Source of the DNA: Neelides folsomi
Taxonomy: Eukaryota > Arthropoda > Collembola > Neelipleona > Neelidae
NCBI GenBank assembly: GCA_034687125.1
Contig: JAQGBZ010000106.1
Span: forward strand, 1 to 64,000
DNA: 64,000 bases
Direction of reading: 5' to 3'
Shown here piece by piece: positions 12,656 to 29,700 of this stretch. The notes beneath the pieces are model-generated. The model was not told where the DNA came from, searched no databases, and worked only from the letters and a program-made list of their open reading frames with translations. The position numbers and the translations under genes are program-made. Each line of letters begins with the position of its first letter. Within the stretch, counting starts at the first letter, position 1.

Positions 12656-13404
12656 TTAGAGCTTCCACAACATTTTAACAGCATTAACAATCCCGACATC
12701 AGTGTACGTGAAGTAGAAGAGGGCTCCAAGCGTAAGAGCCGAGAAAGCATAAACTAATCCAACACCAAGTTTTGGGATCATTTCGCCAAAGACTGATGGC
12801 CGGATGTAATCGACAACGATTGCTTCTATCCCCCTGAAAGATAACAGAATTTATTAATTATAGGTAATTTAGAAACTTAAGATCATTGAGAATTTAATTC
12901 TATATAAAATACAATATTGTAATTAAATTAAGATAATTTTTATTATGGATAATTTACCAATGAGAATGAATAGTTAATGCTAGGCAAAGGAGATAATCCA
13001 ATGGAGCACATTGACAGATGAAAGCAAGAGGGAAGATAGGGATGAGAGCTCCACTTAAAATCTTCTCTGCTGTCCAAAGTCTAACATGATCTCCATCATG
13101 AGAGAATCTCTTTGAGATGGTGAACAGTTGTTTCGTTGGTGCCTTTACAAGAGATCGTCGTTCTTCGGATTCTTTACTAATATTGCTTCGGATGGCAAGT
13201 GAACCGCTTGATAAGATCTGGATTTGTCGAAGACTCCCACTCTTAAAATTTACATATCCAAGACCTGAAAATAAATTATGTAAAAATGTTAGAGTTGAGT
13301 TTCGTTAATTTATATAATATAAATAATTGTATAGTTTATTTATGGAGAAAAATCTCTTATGGATTACCCCGACACGCAAACGTCCTCCCCAACAGAATAC
13401 TCAT
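12656..13404 (-). CDS. SDHD: Succinate dehydrogenase membrane anchor, small subunit (CybS)
   Basis: Three exons (13404-13368, 13264-12958, 12833-12656) give 173 residues. The N-terminus is basic and serine-rich, as expected of a mitochondrial presequence. Three hydrophobic spans follow. The second ends in ALTIHSHW, which carries the heme b region histidines (H112/H114), and VVDYI holds the quinone-site tyrosine (Y124). The C-terminus DVGIVNAVKMLWKL closely follows the family signature. The protein anchors complex II in the inner membrane and helps bind ubiquinone and heme. The first exon is only 12 codons plus one base and was found by phase matching to a CAG acceptor; a different start upstream is possible but less likely. 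Confidence 0.92.
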
Positions 13405-14952
13405 CTTAAAGATTATTAATACGATTTGTTAAATGGCAAGTTTATTTTAATAAAAATGGGTAAAATGCAAAATCAAAATTTCATTTCAATTCCAAAATGA
13501 AATTGAGAAGAATCGCTAAAATCACTTTTATCGAATCCAAGAATATTCTTTATGTAGCGAGATTCATCGTTTGTTTGAGTGAAATTCTATTATAGCCCCA
13601 ATACACTAAAGCTAAATAATTTTATTTATCGCGAAAAAATGTTTAAACTCGTTTAAAACTAAACTAACGATAAAGATGCTTTTATGCTATTAAAGTGTGT
13701 GTATAGTTTTTGCTTAACTTACAATTAATTTTTTACTTCATACACTATTGTACAAAATTTGTATTTATTGTGTTTACCTAAATCAACGTTAAATTCAATG
13801 AAAATTTAAAACTCAACCCACACTAAATGTAAGAATTTACAACAATTTTTTTATCTAATTATTAATTCTATTTTGTATTTGTTATATAATAAATAAGTTG
13901 ATAATTAGTTATATCTTAATACATGCTTATTAACAATATTATATCATATTAATAAGCATAATAATCACATTCATCTACAGTATACAATCTCTCATCTTTT
14001 ACAAATCTTTGATAACGATTCAAGAAAAACGTATTTTGGGAACTAAATATTTTATAATAATCTTTGCATAAGATATACAATTTTAATATCTTGAACTCAC
14101 GAACAATATGCTTTAATAATTTATATAAAACCAACCAATTTAAATGAGTTAAATAAATAAATACAATTATAATAAACAAAATTAATAAACTACTTATAAA
14201 AGTTTAAAATCTAAAGCTTGATTATCAATTAATTACAAGTTTTATATATTAGAATGACTTTTTTTTATTAAAAATTACTAATTGACTCATTTTATACCAT
14301 TTACAATTCGAAGTTATTAAACTACACAATTCAACCTCAACAACTCAATTCTTTGGGTAAATATTAAATATTAATCTCCCGAAATTAATCATGATTGATT
14401 AACTACTAACAATAACCACTGTATTATCTCCATTATAAAGTTGGAAACAATAAATAAGGTACATAAAGGTATAATGGAATAAATATTAACATTAGTTAAT
14501 TATAATTAAATAACAAATAGAATAAGTGATGTATTCAATTTGAAAAGAAAATGGCAAATCTCTTTCCAATAACATAACATAAATAACTTAATTTTATACG
14601 CAATATTCCTTGTGTTTAGGTTAGTTATACTTAAATATTTAAACATTTATTATATCACTTTAAATTTAACCGCGATTATAAAATATTTATTTGGATTTTA
14701 TTAATGGGCATTATTCTATTATACCTATATTATATTTTATTTATATAAAAAGTTAGGGTTTCTTAATTTTTCGTTAATTTGAATTAGGGGTGATGTTTTG
14801 TTTATTTTATACGTTAAAGGTAATACAGATAATACAATTTAATTATTTTATACAATTTTCTAAAACAAATTCATATTTGAGGAAAAAAGTCATTTAGAAA
14901 ATTTGTGCAAAAATAACAAATAATAATAATAATTTAGTGCTCGTTATAATAA
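13405..14952. other. No gene seen
   Basis: Very AT-rich spacer between the 5' end of SDHD and the 3' end of SEL1L, with no supported open frame; it probably contains the SDHD promoter and the SEL1L 3' UTR. Confidence 0.5.
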
Positions 14953-18030
<3,078 letters not shown>

Positions 18031-21000
18031 TTTGATTCTTCAACAGCAATTTCACATCTATTAAATTTTTAACTCTCCCCTTGGCCAATTAAACCACGCA
18101 CGATTTAATCAAATTAGAAAAATCTTCCTAATTGGCAATCAAAATTAATCTTTAGAAAAAAAATTTTAAAGTCAAAAATCGAATTGAATCTTTCAAGATG
18201 GTTAGAGTTGTGGAGTGAAGAACAATCCCTTTAAAAATATAATCCAATTCATTTAAATTTAAATAGGTTGATGTCAATATGTTAATTGTCGGTTATTCGA
18301 TGGAATGAAAACAATATGTAATCTAATTAATTAATGATCATTGAATGATGATTTTAAACCTAAAAAGTGTCGAAGGGTTTAAAAACTTTGATTTGGAGCC
18401 AAGAGCTCAACTCATGTGCAGCTGATAATGCCACGTAAGATTCCCACTTTTGAGATGCCAAATGCTCCATGGGTGCAATTCCAATGCGAATATTGCGAAT
18501 GTGGAGAATGGGTATTTGGATTCGCTACTGGTTTAATATTTAACGTTATAGCCTTCTCCCATTCTATTGAAAACTTATGTGTACTTTTTGCATTTTTTAT
18601 TTATCTCTTTTATGGTTTATCTATCCGTTTGCCAATGTTTTGCTAAACAAATTACAATGTAATACAATGTATAGAATGTTGCTATTGATGGCAATTGTAT
18701 ACAATTTATTGATGTATCTTTATAGATTTTCATATATTTGGCTCTTATTATATTATGCTTATTTTATATGTTTTTGGATTTATAGATAGGTATATGATAT
18801 TGCGAATAATAATTTATTGATAAAATTGATATAAAGCTAATTTTATCGTTCAATAGCTTCAGGTTTGTGGATTTGCTTTAAACTCGTTTAGAATTTTTTA
18901 TTTAAAATTAATTAAAGTTTTAAAGTAACAATAATGGAATAGTTATAAAACCTTTGTCTATAATTGAGATATTATGTCAATTTTGCAATATTTTGCTCAT
19001 TTCGCATACAAACATATTTTTTCGTATTTCATTATCTTTCGTGTGAAGAACCAATATCGCATGCTCGGCTTGAGATTGTTGAGAATTTTTAATCTTTGAT
19101 TCTATTTGACGAATCTTCATGTCGTAAGGCACTTAATAAATTCTTTTATGACCTAAGTAACTTCATTGAATCTGAAAGAAGTGATTTCCTTTCGGACAGT
19201 GTTGTTTGATGAAGCCAGTTCCTGCTCCTTGGTCCTGTGAGATACAAGGAGTTGAAGAAGGAATTGAAGCGTCAATTGCTCAAGAGACTTCCTAATTCCT
19301 TACGCACAATACATCTCTAGACTTCATGTCTGCCATCGATAGTTGTTAGAACGAGAGTGAAATGAGCAAAATCCTCCGACGCCCTCCATGCTACAACTTA
19401 ATAGTAATTCAAGTCTTCAAGTACCCATACGGTGAAATAATTCAAATTTTGAGACACTCGACCTCTTCCTGTTAATTCTAATAGGAATTATTTACATTTT
19501 TGAATATGCATAGCCGTCTGCTTTCTTATTACTTGACTCCGTAGACGATGAGGAAGTTTCGTCTCTCGACCATAATAAATAAGAAAAGTGGCTTCGCCTC
19601 CGGTCGGCCCAAATTAATCGCTCCACCAGAGATACCATTACAATATCATTACATCATTACACCATCATCATAATCTGGTCAGATAAATGTAATCTGTTGG
19701 TCAAATGAGATTAAATACTGGGCATCCAAATCGTTTAACTTTATTAATGAACAATTTTTCTTCCTTTACCAAACTGCTTATTAAAAAATTAAAATGGGAG
19801 TGAGTGAAGTTCATAAAAATATATAATAACATGTCAAACTGCATTGTTGCTAATAAATAAAATAGATAAATACATGGTCATTATTTTAAATTTATGAATT
19901 TACATATTATTATATACAATACAATTTATTGATTGATCTTTTTTGATTCTTGTATGATGAAGACAAAGAACATCATACATCCAATATGAACATATTTTAT
20001 GTATTGGTATTGGCAAATTGGCATAGAATACCTTGAAATAACGAGACATTTAGTCGTTGACTCTCCGCCAAAAAAACATGCAAAAAGTTATTTCAAATGA
20101 TTTGGCTAAATTTTTTATTGCCATTAGCTAAACTTTTTAACTTTTTACTTTAAATACTGTACGTATGAATTTGAATACATTATAATATAAGTATTACCAT
20201 TAATGATAATATTAATTAATCATTACAATTATGGCAAAAATGTCATTTTATGTAATTTCCGATTTCTATTCCCTTCTTTAGAATTATAAAGGCTAATGTA
20301 GTTCTTTTACAATTCTTTTTTTCTCATACATAATTTCTTACAAAATGAAATGATTATCATTAAGATAAAAAGTTAAGTAGTTCCGTTTTTATAATACCTT
20401 TCATAATGCAGCGTTTCTCTATTTTGAAGGAGTATTCGCCAACGCAAATAAGATTATCGCATATTGACCTCTCTGTCTCGGCTTCTTTTCCAAGTGAAAA
20501 TCCTGGGTTTGCTCACGTTGTGGGTCCCGCCTTTGGCCAAAATCCCCAACTTTCTTCTTTCGAGATCCTCAATCTTCTTCAATTTAATTGAGCGAGTGAG
20601 ACAGCGATGACGCGATGAGAGAAGTGAGAGGTTGGCTGTATAATAAACACATTTCAAGACTTAAACACCTTCACCTTACTTGACCATCCCATCCTTTTAT
20701 TTCCCCAAAATCAAATTCCTACTTTCCATAATCACACCAAGTTTTACGACCTTTTATGTAAAGATCTTTTAAACATGTAAAGCTTGTTAAATATGGACAA
20801 TGAATGAATAACTACAATAAATTATTGCTACGTTTCCCAAATCGAATTCATCCATAATTATAAAAATTATAATTGTTAGTTGAAAATTTATCTATTTAAT
20901 GACAATTGTTACACACCTACTTACTTAGCATGCATTAATTTTAACTTAAATATATTAAAGTTTTTTTTAATTTAAGTAGTTTAATTCATTAAAAGTTTTG

Positions 21001-21864
21001 TTTTACACCTATTACCTTAAATTCTTAAATATTTAATAATATTAAAATTCCTCTTGCCTTTAACATTTTTTTCTTTTTTATAAATTGAACTAGAAAGTTT
21101 CAGTCTTTAAAATTATGGAACAAAAGAAATAGAAAAACATGAGAAGCATAAGAATTCAATAATGAATTTTATGAATGAATCAATATGTCCTCTTTAAGTT
21201 TAACCCATTCATCATCTTTAAGTAGTTTTTTTCATACAAATTCAATTACAAGAACTCAAGATGAATCAGATGCCGTGTGAACGGCACTCCCTGAATGAAC
21301 GGTGAGGTGCGTAAAGGCGCTTAGAACAAGTACCTCACCGTTAAATTTTTTATTGCTCATTGAAGGGAATGTAGAAAAAGGAAGGAAGAATAGTCGAAAT
21401 TCTTTTTGCTCAAAGTTGACAAGTAAGATTCTTAATAAAATGTTAATTGTTGTAGGCAAGTCCCAGAAGTCTTCCAAACACGCTGCCGGTTTCTTGTATA
21501 ATACCTCACCCTAAAAGACGACACGTCAACGTAATCGTCCCAATGTAATGAGCTGAAAGGGAAAACAAGTTGAGGTGATTTGACTCCGGCCGTGCCTGCA
21601 GTGTGGGATGGCCCTTGGTAGGGAAAGTTCCGCTCGGCTCCTCTAATAAAAACAAATTTTCGGCACAAATCTCATCATTGTCTCTCTGACTCTTTGCTAA
21701 TAAACTATCCAGCAAATTCAAGCCAAATAATACCAAAGTAAGGACATTAGCCATAAAGGAAAAATACAAAGTCTACATTAGATTTATAAAATAATTTTAT
21801 AAATTAAAAAAATTATTATGATTTAAAAGTTCTTCTGAAATTAAATATTTTTTAATTATTTTAG
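18031..21864. other. No confident gene; possible small minus-strand secreted frame
   Basis: AT-rich spacer upstream of SEL1L. At 21769-21506 on the minus strand a frame opens with a signal-like MANVLTLVLFGLNLLDSLLA and a CUB-like SGTFPTKGHP, but another overlapping frame on the same strand and several competing splice sites prevent a model. Nothing else of note from 18.0 to 21.2 kb. Confidence 0.4.
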
Positions 21865-23863
21865 ATGAAGCTCCGTTCGCTCGTTCTCTTAAGCGTGGTG
21901 AGCATGGGTATGGTGACAATGACAGCCAGTCATGGACCCTCTCTTGGACTCCTCATTCCTCTTATTCCTATTGCCGTCCTCACCGGTCACTCCGGTCTTT
22001 GGGGCTCTGGACTTACCGGAGCTGCCTTGTTGAAACTTAAAGCTGCTGCTGCCATTGCTGGATTCTTGGCTGTTCGCAAACACAAACAACAAAGCCGTAA
22101 GATTAATAATTATTATATTAAATAAATAAATATTTTATTAATTAATGATGTAGATTATTTGTAATCAATAAAAATCTTAAATAATATAAAATAAATAATA
22201 TTAAATGGGGTTTTATTTATCATTAATTTTCAGACGGATGGGGATGGCCAGAACCAGAGGAACAACACGGAGGATGGCACAGGAAGAAGAGGGCCATTGA
22301 AGGAACCAGCGACAAGGGAGAGCAAATTGATATGCGCGAGTATGATCCTTCCTTGGACGAAGTTCTCCAATACGATCAACTTGGATGTGGCCTCAGACTT
22401 GTCTGCGAGCTTTCAGCTTCTTCTGATGACAAACTCCAAGAGGATGAGAAATTGATTTTGGAATTGTTCGGGTAAGAATTTCAATTCTTTTCTCCCCATC
22501 AAGGACTTTCGACCCAAGGACTACTAAAGTTGTTTTCATATCCAGATCCATATGACACTTATTTTTACAAAAAAAGTTTTACAAAGATTCGTAAAATTAG
22601 ATACAAATCTTGCTATCTTTTATGATTTGATAATTGAGTCATTATTTTCTCCTAAATCATGTTAAATTAAAAAGATTTATGATAGAAAAACGAGAATTGG
22701 AAGTTACTAATCATTAGTTGTAAGTGAAGATGAGAGAAAAACAATTAGTCAATCAGCAATCAAAAAAATATTCGAATTACACAGGAAGATAATTGATAAT
22801 GAGAAGCAGATCACGCACACAACAAAGCAAAGACGTAACCCAATATGTACAATAATCTGTGTGTACGAGTACAGTACTCGTATTATATCTACTATGTGGG
22901 TATGCAGATTATTGTAGATGTCATCTGCAGGTGCATTTCCTTTCAACAGGTTTCCTTTCGCACAATTTTACACACCTTGCTCAATTTAAATAATCTTGTT
23001 GGGGTTGCAGTTCAAACCCATAAATCCGCATAAAATGAAAGATGAGTCAGGTGGAGCTTATTAAATATCTTGATTTCGATTACGCAACGAGAGAAAGCGA
23101 CAATTAGACATCCGACTACTTAAATTCAAAATTATGTTCTAACGCATACTTTTAAGGACTTTAAGCACTTTAAGCACTTTAACGTTCTTACGTTCTTTTA
23201 CGTTCTGAACTTTTACGTTAAGGTCTTTTAAGTATAAATCGTATCTTATTAAGAGGATTCGTTAAACCTCATTGAGCTTTCCTTTTCCTTCCGGATTTGA
23301 GTCGTTCCACTTCCTCCACTGCCAAAACCAGTTTATCTCACAGTTAACCCAGAAGTGAAAGTGTCCCTATGAGCTAATCAATAATTCCATGTATGGTCGT
23401 TTGGGTAAGTTTAAGAGATTTAATGAAACATCCTCAAACTTGATTTATTTTACTTCCTGACGCTGAACGTGAGATCATTTTATTAATTGACTTTGACTTT
23501 AATATTATTTTTTGTATTTTTTTACAAAATTGCATTCATGATGTGCACAGATTGTTATCATTATCTGCACATTAATGATTTTGCTTTAATGTTATGATCA
23601 TGTGAACATTTAATGATTGTGATGATTGTAATGATTATTATGATTTTTTATGATTGGTAAAAAAGTTAATTGTTTGTGTTTTATTCAGTCGTGGAGAAAA
23701 AGCCCCAAATCCAACCAAGTCATCACGAGGAAAGCTTTCTTACTCCTATGCTGCTCTTCTCGGATCACACGCCAAAGATGCTGGAACTTGCTCAAGAGTT
23801 TATGGACGTTGCCCATACAACTCAACTCAAATCATGCAATCACTCCGAGACGCTCATGTTTAA
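21865..23863 (+). CDS. Secreted/membrane protein with furin site and four-cysteine module, unknown
   Basis: Three exons (21865-22096, 22234-22471, 23689-23863) give 214 residues. The signal peptide is about residues 1-22 (MKLRSLVLLSVVSMG). Residues 26-70 are Gly/Leu/Ala-rich and hydrophobic, including LLKLKAAAAIAGFLAV. A RKKR site at 94-97 is a likely furin cleavage point. The C-terminal part has C129-x5-C135 (GCGLRLVCEL) and C191-x6-C198 followed by a QI pair at 204-205. The ATG directly follows a TTATTTTAG acceptor, so a leader exon upstream is likely. Resembles the uncharacterised arthropod secreted proteins with C-LR-CE spacing. The same module appears in the gene at 33037. I do not know its role; a cuticle or developmental secreted factor is possible. 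Confidence 0.8.
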
Positions 23864-26715
23864 ATATTACCTCTTAGATATTGTATAGTATATTGGAAAA
23901 AATCTCAATAGAAGCAATCAGCTTTGTGTATTACTGCCCCCATACTTCAATTTTTTTTCTTTATACTGATACGTACCAAGAATTCTAGGAACCTCAGGTA
24001 GATATTGAATATTAATTGATATATTTTTTCTATATACAAGTATTTTGTTATACGTTAAATCTTATTAGAAAACAAATCAAAGCCCAAATATTAATTAATT
24101 AAGTTCTTAATGTTAGCATGAATGTTGTGCCTGAATGTTGTTCAAATGAGACAAATTTAAATTGCATGCGAGATGTGTAAATTTTTGAATTTAATGATTG
24201 GCCAATATAAGGATTTCTGAATGTTTAAAGTTGTTAAAATGCATGGAATTGAATGTTAGTTGAATGTTGTGAATAATTGTTGAACGTCGTTTGAAAATTG
24301 CATGAATGGGAAGAATGAGATTTATGAATTTTTGCATGCAGCATGTGTTTTGTATGACTGGAATAAATTCGCACTTTAAGATTTAGAAATTAAGATTGTA
24401 GAAGAAGCTTAATAAGGTGAGAATTGTGAGAATTTAATTGTCTGTCCAATTGGCAAGTCTTATGTGAACAAGTCAAAAGAATCAAAAGTCAAAATCTGCT
24501 CTTTGTGCCAATTGTATGAAAAGATTGCCATTTGAATTTTAAAATTGATAGAGAAGCTCAATTCTAATTAAAGATAAAATCTTGTCCAAAGAATATCAAA
24601 TGTCAATTGAATAAAAATGACATTATTACAACCAAATAAAAGATGTTTTAAATTCTAGTCAGCCCATTAAGAACAAAAGGTTTTTGGGTTTAAATAGTCT
24701 TAAAATTTGTGTGAACGAACTGAATGATAGAATGAATGTTTTCAAGAGTGTGTGAGGAAATGATTGACCTGGAAGTAAATGAGCTTAACTTCAATTATTC
24801 GAATGAAAGATTACAGTTTTATTATAATTCAGTTTTTTGAGATTAATCCTTCAAATATTCTGAAAACATTGGTGGCCTTTTTCGTAAAATAAAATCAATA
24901 TATTTTTGTCTAAAAACTTTTTTAAAAGATTTTTAATTGTCTAAAACATTTTAAATTCATCTTGGTTAAGATACATGAATCATAAAATTAACTTGATAAG
25001 TACAATTGTGTATTAGATATTATATCACACTTAAATATCCAAATATTTGAATATTATACATTAAACAGAACACATAATACCTATTTACGATTAGTTAGGA
25101 AGAATTAATACTTTTTATAATTAGGTAATACTTTTTGAAAAGTTGTTGTTTGAAAGTAAACCTTTTCCGCATTAGCAATTCAATACTTCCAATTAACATT
25201 CCTATTCTCATTACAATTTCTTTAAGTCATCGCTTTGCGCTTTGTAATAAATAATTGTAATCTTAAGCAAGGTATTATAATTTTATAAACTATAAGTTTT
25301 CACTTCAAGATAACAAGTTGTATTTCAATACTTATATCATAAGTATGTATGTATGTAATAAATATAGTGTATGAATTTATGAATATATGAAAAGAAACTA
25401 TACATGATATCTTTATCCATTCCTTGGTATGATTTTGTTAAATAAGAGTAAAATAGAATATTTTTAACATTGGTTTGGTAGAGAAATGTGTATAAATATT
25501 TATATTGTGATATATCATTAGTATTGACTTCTAATCCTTGTTTATCTGTCTTATTCGAGGGTCATTTAACCCATAATAAGGAAAATGTATTTACAAATGA
25601 CATACATTATATTTAAGCTCCTCACATTCCTTTGACAAAAACTAGCAAAAGCCAGATGTTTAGGGGGAGGAGTATTTGTGACTCACAAATTGAAAGACGT
25701 CAATAAAATATATTATTGCATAACAAGATGATTTTTGTATTCATTTATTTTAATTATTGGGTGGGCGTGTTCTCATATTTTTTATCTATGTGGTACTTAC
25801 CATTTAAACAGGATGTGTTTTTAATTGAAGTACACAAGTACTTATAAAATCTAAACACTTTCATTTACCATATTAGTTAAATGAGTATCGGAAATTAAAA
25901 CTGTGTAAAAACTCAGGTTGATCTTACTTTAAGATCTTAATAATTTAAATTAAATAGAACTAAAGGAGATTAAAATAAGGAAAATATTTGCATAAGATAC
26001 TTTTAATTTCTTTAATGGTACATATTATCTAACCATAATCCTGCCAACTTGTTACATGTATATACATTACTTGTCATATTAAATGATTAAATAATACTTT
26101 AGAAAAATATAAAATACTATTTATATTTCATTAAATAGGTACATATTTATTAAAGTATCTACTTATGTATTTAAATAATTATGTTAGATTTACTTGCATT
26201 GCTTGCATTGTAAGATCCTCTTTGAATATATCCTACATAGCTAAACATAATCCAACGATTAGGAACGAACCTTATTTAAGAAGTGAGAGATATAATGGAA
26301 TCATTAGGTTTAAAGGTTGTTGGAAGCCTATCTTCAATTGTGCTATGTATTTAAATATGTCTATAACTGACAATGGGAGAAAACCCCAGAAAAGATTGGC
26401 TCAATTCGGGCCAGTATAAATAAGGAGAAAACCATTCCGTCCACGGCACCACTAAAGCAAGTCAAGAGCTAAATACAACATTTACTTTTTTCTTACTCAT
26501 CTTCTTATAATACAATTTTTTACTACATTTCATTCATTATTCTTTCATACATCCACAATAAGAAGATAAACTATTAGTAAAACCACAAATTCTATTTTCT
26601 ACGTCACTGTGCACACATTCATACTTAAAAACTTAACTTCTTTAATTCAACTTCAATATAAGCAATTTAAATACGATTTAATAGTTTTTTATATTCTTGA
26701 ACGTTTTATTTAAGA
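23864..26715. other. No gene seen; probable ASPG promoter at the right end
   Basis: AT-rich spacer with locally repeated GAATGTTG words near 24.1-24.3 kb. No supported protein. A TATAAATA box at 26415 lies about 300 bp before the ASPG start. Confidence 0.5.
26415..26422 (+). promoter_or_regulatory. Candidate TATA box for ASPG
   Basis: TATAAATA embedded in a short GC-richer context, about 300 bp before the ATG at 26716. Would place transcription start near 26445 and give a 5' UTR of roughly 270 nt. Inferred from motif and position only. Confidence 0.45.
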
Positions 26716-29700
26716 ATGCCACGTGTAACTCCTCATATTGTGACAAATTTTGAAGAAAGCAAATACGAAGATTTGAAGGTTGAAAAGGAAAAGGGTCAAT
26801 TGGACGATGGGTCTTTTGAAAAAACAAAGAAATCTCTAAGATTTTCTGAAATCTCATCTGATGAAGATGATGATTTTAAGTCTAAGAATGATACTCTTGA
26901 TGTTGGCCTTTATGATTTAAAATCTCGGAAGAAATCTTATAGCACTCTTGATCCAACCAGCGTTCCAAAGTATCTCAAGAGAAATGCAAGTTTCAGTGCA
27001 GTGCTTCTTAATAAAAATGAACGAAGGGTTCTGGTCATTTATACTGGTGGAACTATTGGGATGATTCGTTCACCTAATGGAGGAGGTAAAGGATTTTAAA
27101 AATATTACATGATATTAATGACAATACAACTACAATAAAGAAAAAGCATTTTTTACAGAATTTTAAATATATTTTATATTATTTAATAAGGATATATCCC
27201 TGCACCAAACATGCTGGAAAAAACATTGAGGAAATTCCCACATATGCACGATGATGTTTATGGAGAAATGAGATTTGGAGAATTTTCTGGAGAAATTGGA
27301 GAAACGCCACTGGTCCTTCCGTATTAAACTTTTTAAACTTTTTATTGAATTAAACTTGATTGAAAATTATTATTAGTTATTTCCTCGTTTATGTCTTAGA
27401 AAATAAAATTCAAATATTGGGATAAGTTTTTCTTTTTATACTGAAAGTGAATGTCAAATTTTGTAAGATTGAAATTATCTTGAAACGTGCTTCAACGAAG
27501 ATCACTCAATGTTGTTGATTCTGTTATAGGGAAATGCATGGAGAGCAATTCCGAATTGTCTATACCATCTTCGAATATGATCCGCTATTAGACAGTTCCA
27601 ATCTCACAATGGATGATTGGATACACATTGCATATGATTTAAAGGTCAATTTTAATTAATCACTGTTTTTCCTATTAAGTTGACAATAATACGTAGGCCA
27701 TTTGAATTCAATATAAAAATTTATAACTTATAGGAAAACTATGAGGCATTTGATGGATTTGTAATTCTTCATGGAACTGGTAAAAATTAAGACAATCTTA
27801 AATGAACACTCAATTATTTAATTATGTATTATGCATATTTAAATAAAATGTATGTAAAAAATATCCTATTAAGATAAATCATTATAATTTAAATTTTTAA
27901 TTTATAGATACAATGGCTTATAGCGCCTCCGCTTTGTCTTTCATGTTGGAGCATTTGGGGAAAAGTGTTGTAATTACTGGATCACAAATTCCTCTTTTTG
28001 AATCGCGTTCTGACGGTAAAGATTTTATAAAACATCAATTGCCCCTTGTGTGTAGTTTATCTTCAGCTTTTACTCCATAAATATCTGTACTTGATATAAC
28101 ATACGTATTATGTTAGTATATAATGTGCCGTACATCTCATTATGTTTTAAGGACGAGATAATTTTCTGGGAGCACTGATCCTTGCTGGAAGCTACGTTAT
28201 TCCAGAAGTCACAGTTTTCTTTGGACATCGACTCTTCAGAGGAAACAGAATTACAAAGGTTCCCAAATACTTGTACAGTATAACCACTACTTAAAACTTA
28301 ATGTTAATATTTATAATGTATGTTAGTTATACGCAGAAAATCTGAGATAATCTTCAGATATCATTTAAAGATAAAATATATTTATATTAACAAATAAATG
28401 AATGGGAGTTAAATCAACAATCTGAAATTAGGTTTCTTCTGACAGTCTCAATGCCTTCGACTCTCCCAACATGTCTCCACTCGCCACAATGGGCATTAAC
28501 ATCCAAGGTTAATTATACTTGTTTAAGAGTAAACTTTGCTCTTTAAATAATTAACTTATTTGTTGAGCTCTAAATCAATGAGGAATAATTGAAAATATTT
28601 TCTTTTCTATTATAGTTGATTATGGGAGCATTTTTCGACCAAGGGATATTTCCGCATTTACACTCACTCCTTTACTCAACCGCAATGTTGGACTTCTTAG
28701 ACTTTTTCCTTCAATAACACCAGAAACGGTTTTTTACTCTTTTCCCCTTCTTTAATTAAATCAATACACATACATACATATATGATACGCACTACATATT
28801 ATCTGTACACAATACGTAATACATATTTTGTATTCATAAAATGAAAACGATATAATGTATTGTAGAATGGTATGGAATAGAAAAACATAATTTAAATATC
28901 AATTGTAATTAGGTTAAAGTATTCTTCCAACCACCAACCCAGGGAGTTGTCCTTCAAACTTATGGAGGTTAAATATTCATAATATTTATATCAGTAGAAT
29001 ATAAAATTTTAACTATTTATTGTAAATGTAAGACATGATAAATCTATTTATATTTAATATAATGGTACTTGTAATAAATACATTCTTATATCTGATAGAT
29101 TTGTGTTTATTAATGTATTTTTAACTGTAAAGCGTAATTTTAACTTAATTATTTATTGCTTGTTTTCTTATTAGCTGGAAACTTTCCTTCAAACCGAGAG
29201 GATTTACTCAAAGTGCTCGAAGAAGCTTCCCAAAGAGGAATTCTCATTGTCAATTGTACACAATGTGGACATGGGAGTGTGGCAGCTATTTACGAGACGG
29301 GAAAAATGACTCAAAATGCAGGAGGTAAATATTGTAATACATTGTCGAATTAAGGTTAGATTAACCATACAAATACTGATAATAATCACATAAATCAAAG
29401 TCATGCTCATTGAGAAATGTATTTATTTTACATAATAATTTTAATAAATGATAATATTAGTCAATAGATTATAGATGCTTTATGTTTTAATTTTAATTTT
29501 TAGTAATCCCTGGATGGGACATGACCCCAGAAGCGGCTCTTACCAAACTCTCCTACATCTTAGCCAGGACTGATTGGAATCTTGAAAAGAAACGAGAAAT
29601 GGTCCAAATGAACCTCCGTGGGGAATTGACCAAAACTCAAAAGCCCCAAAATGCGCTTTCAACCATAAAAAGGGATTTATTGAATGATTATGATACATCC

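Noticed and set aside
18416..18789. Hydrophobic plus-strand frames with a CEYCECGEW motif
   Set aside because: Cysteines lie in a short stretch followed by AT-rich hydrophobic codons; no splice partner or family match.
19212..19297. Short frame starting MKPVPAPWS
   Set aside because: Only 28 codons, no flanking splice sites that extend it.
22749..23033. Frames inside intron 2 of the secreted gene at 21865
   Set aside because: Within a phase-consistent intron and without features.
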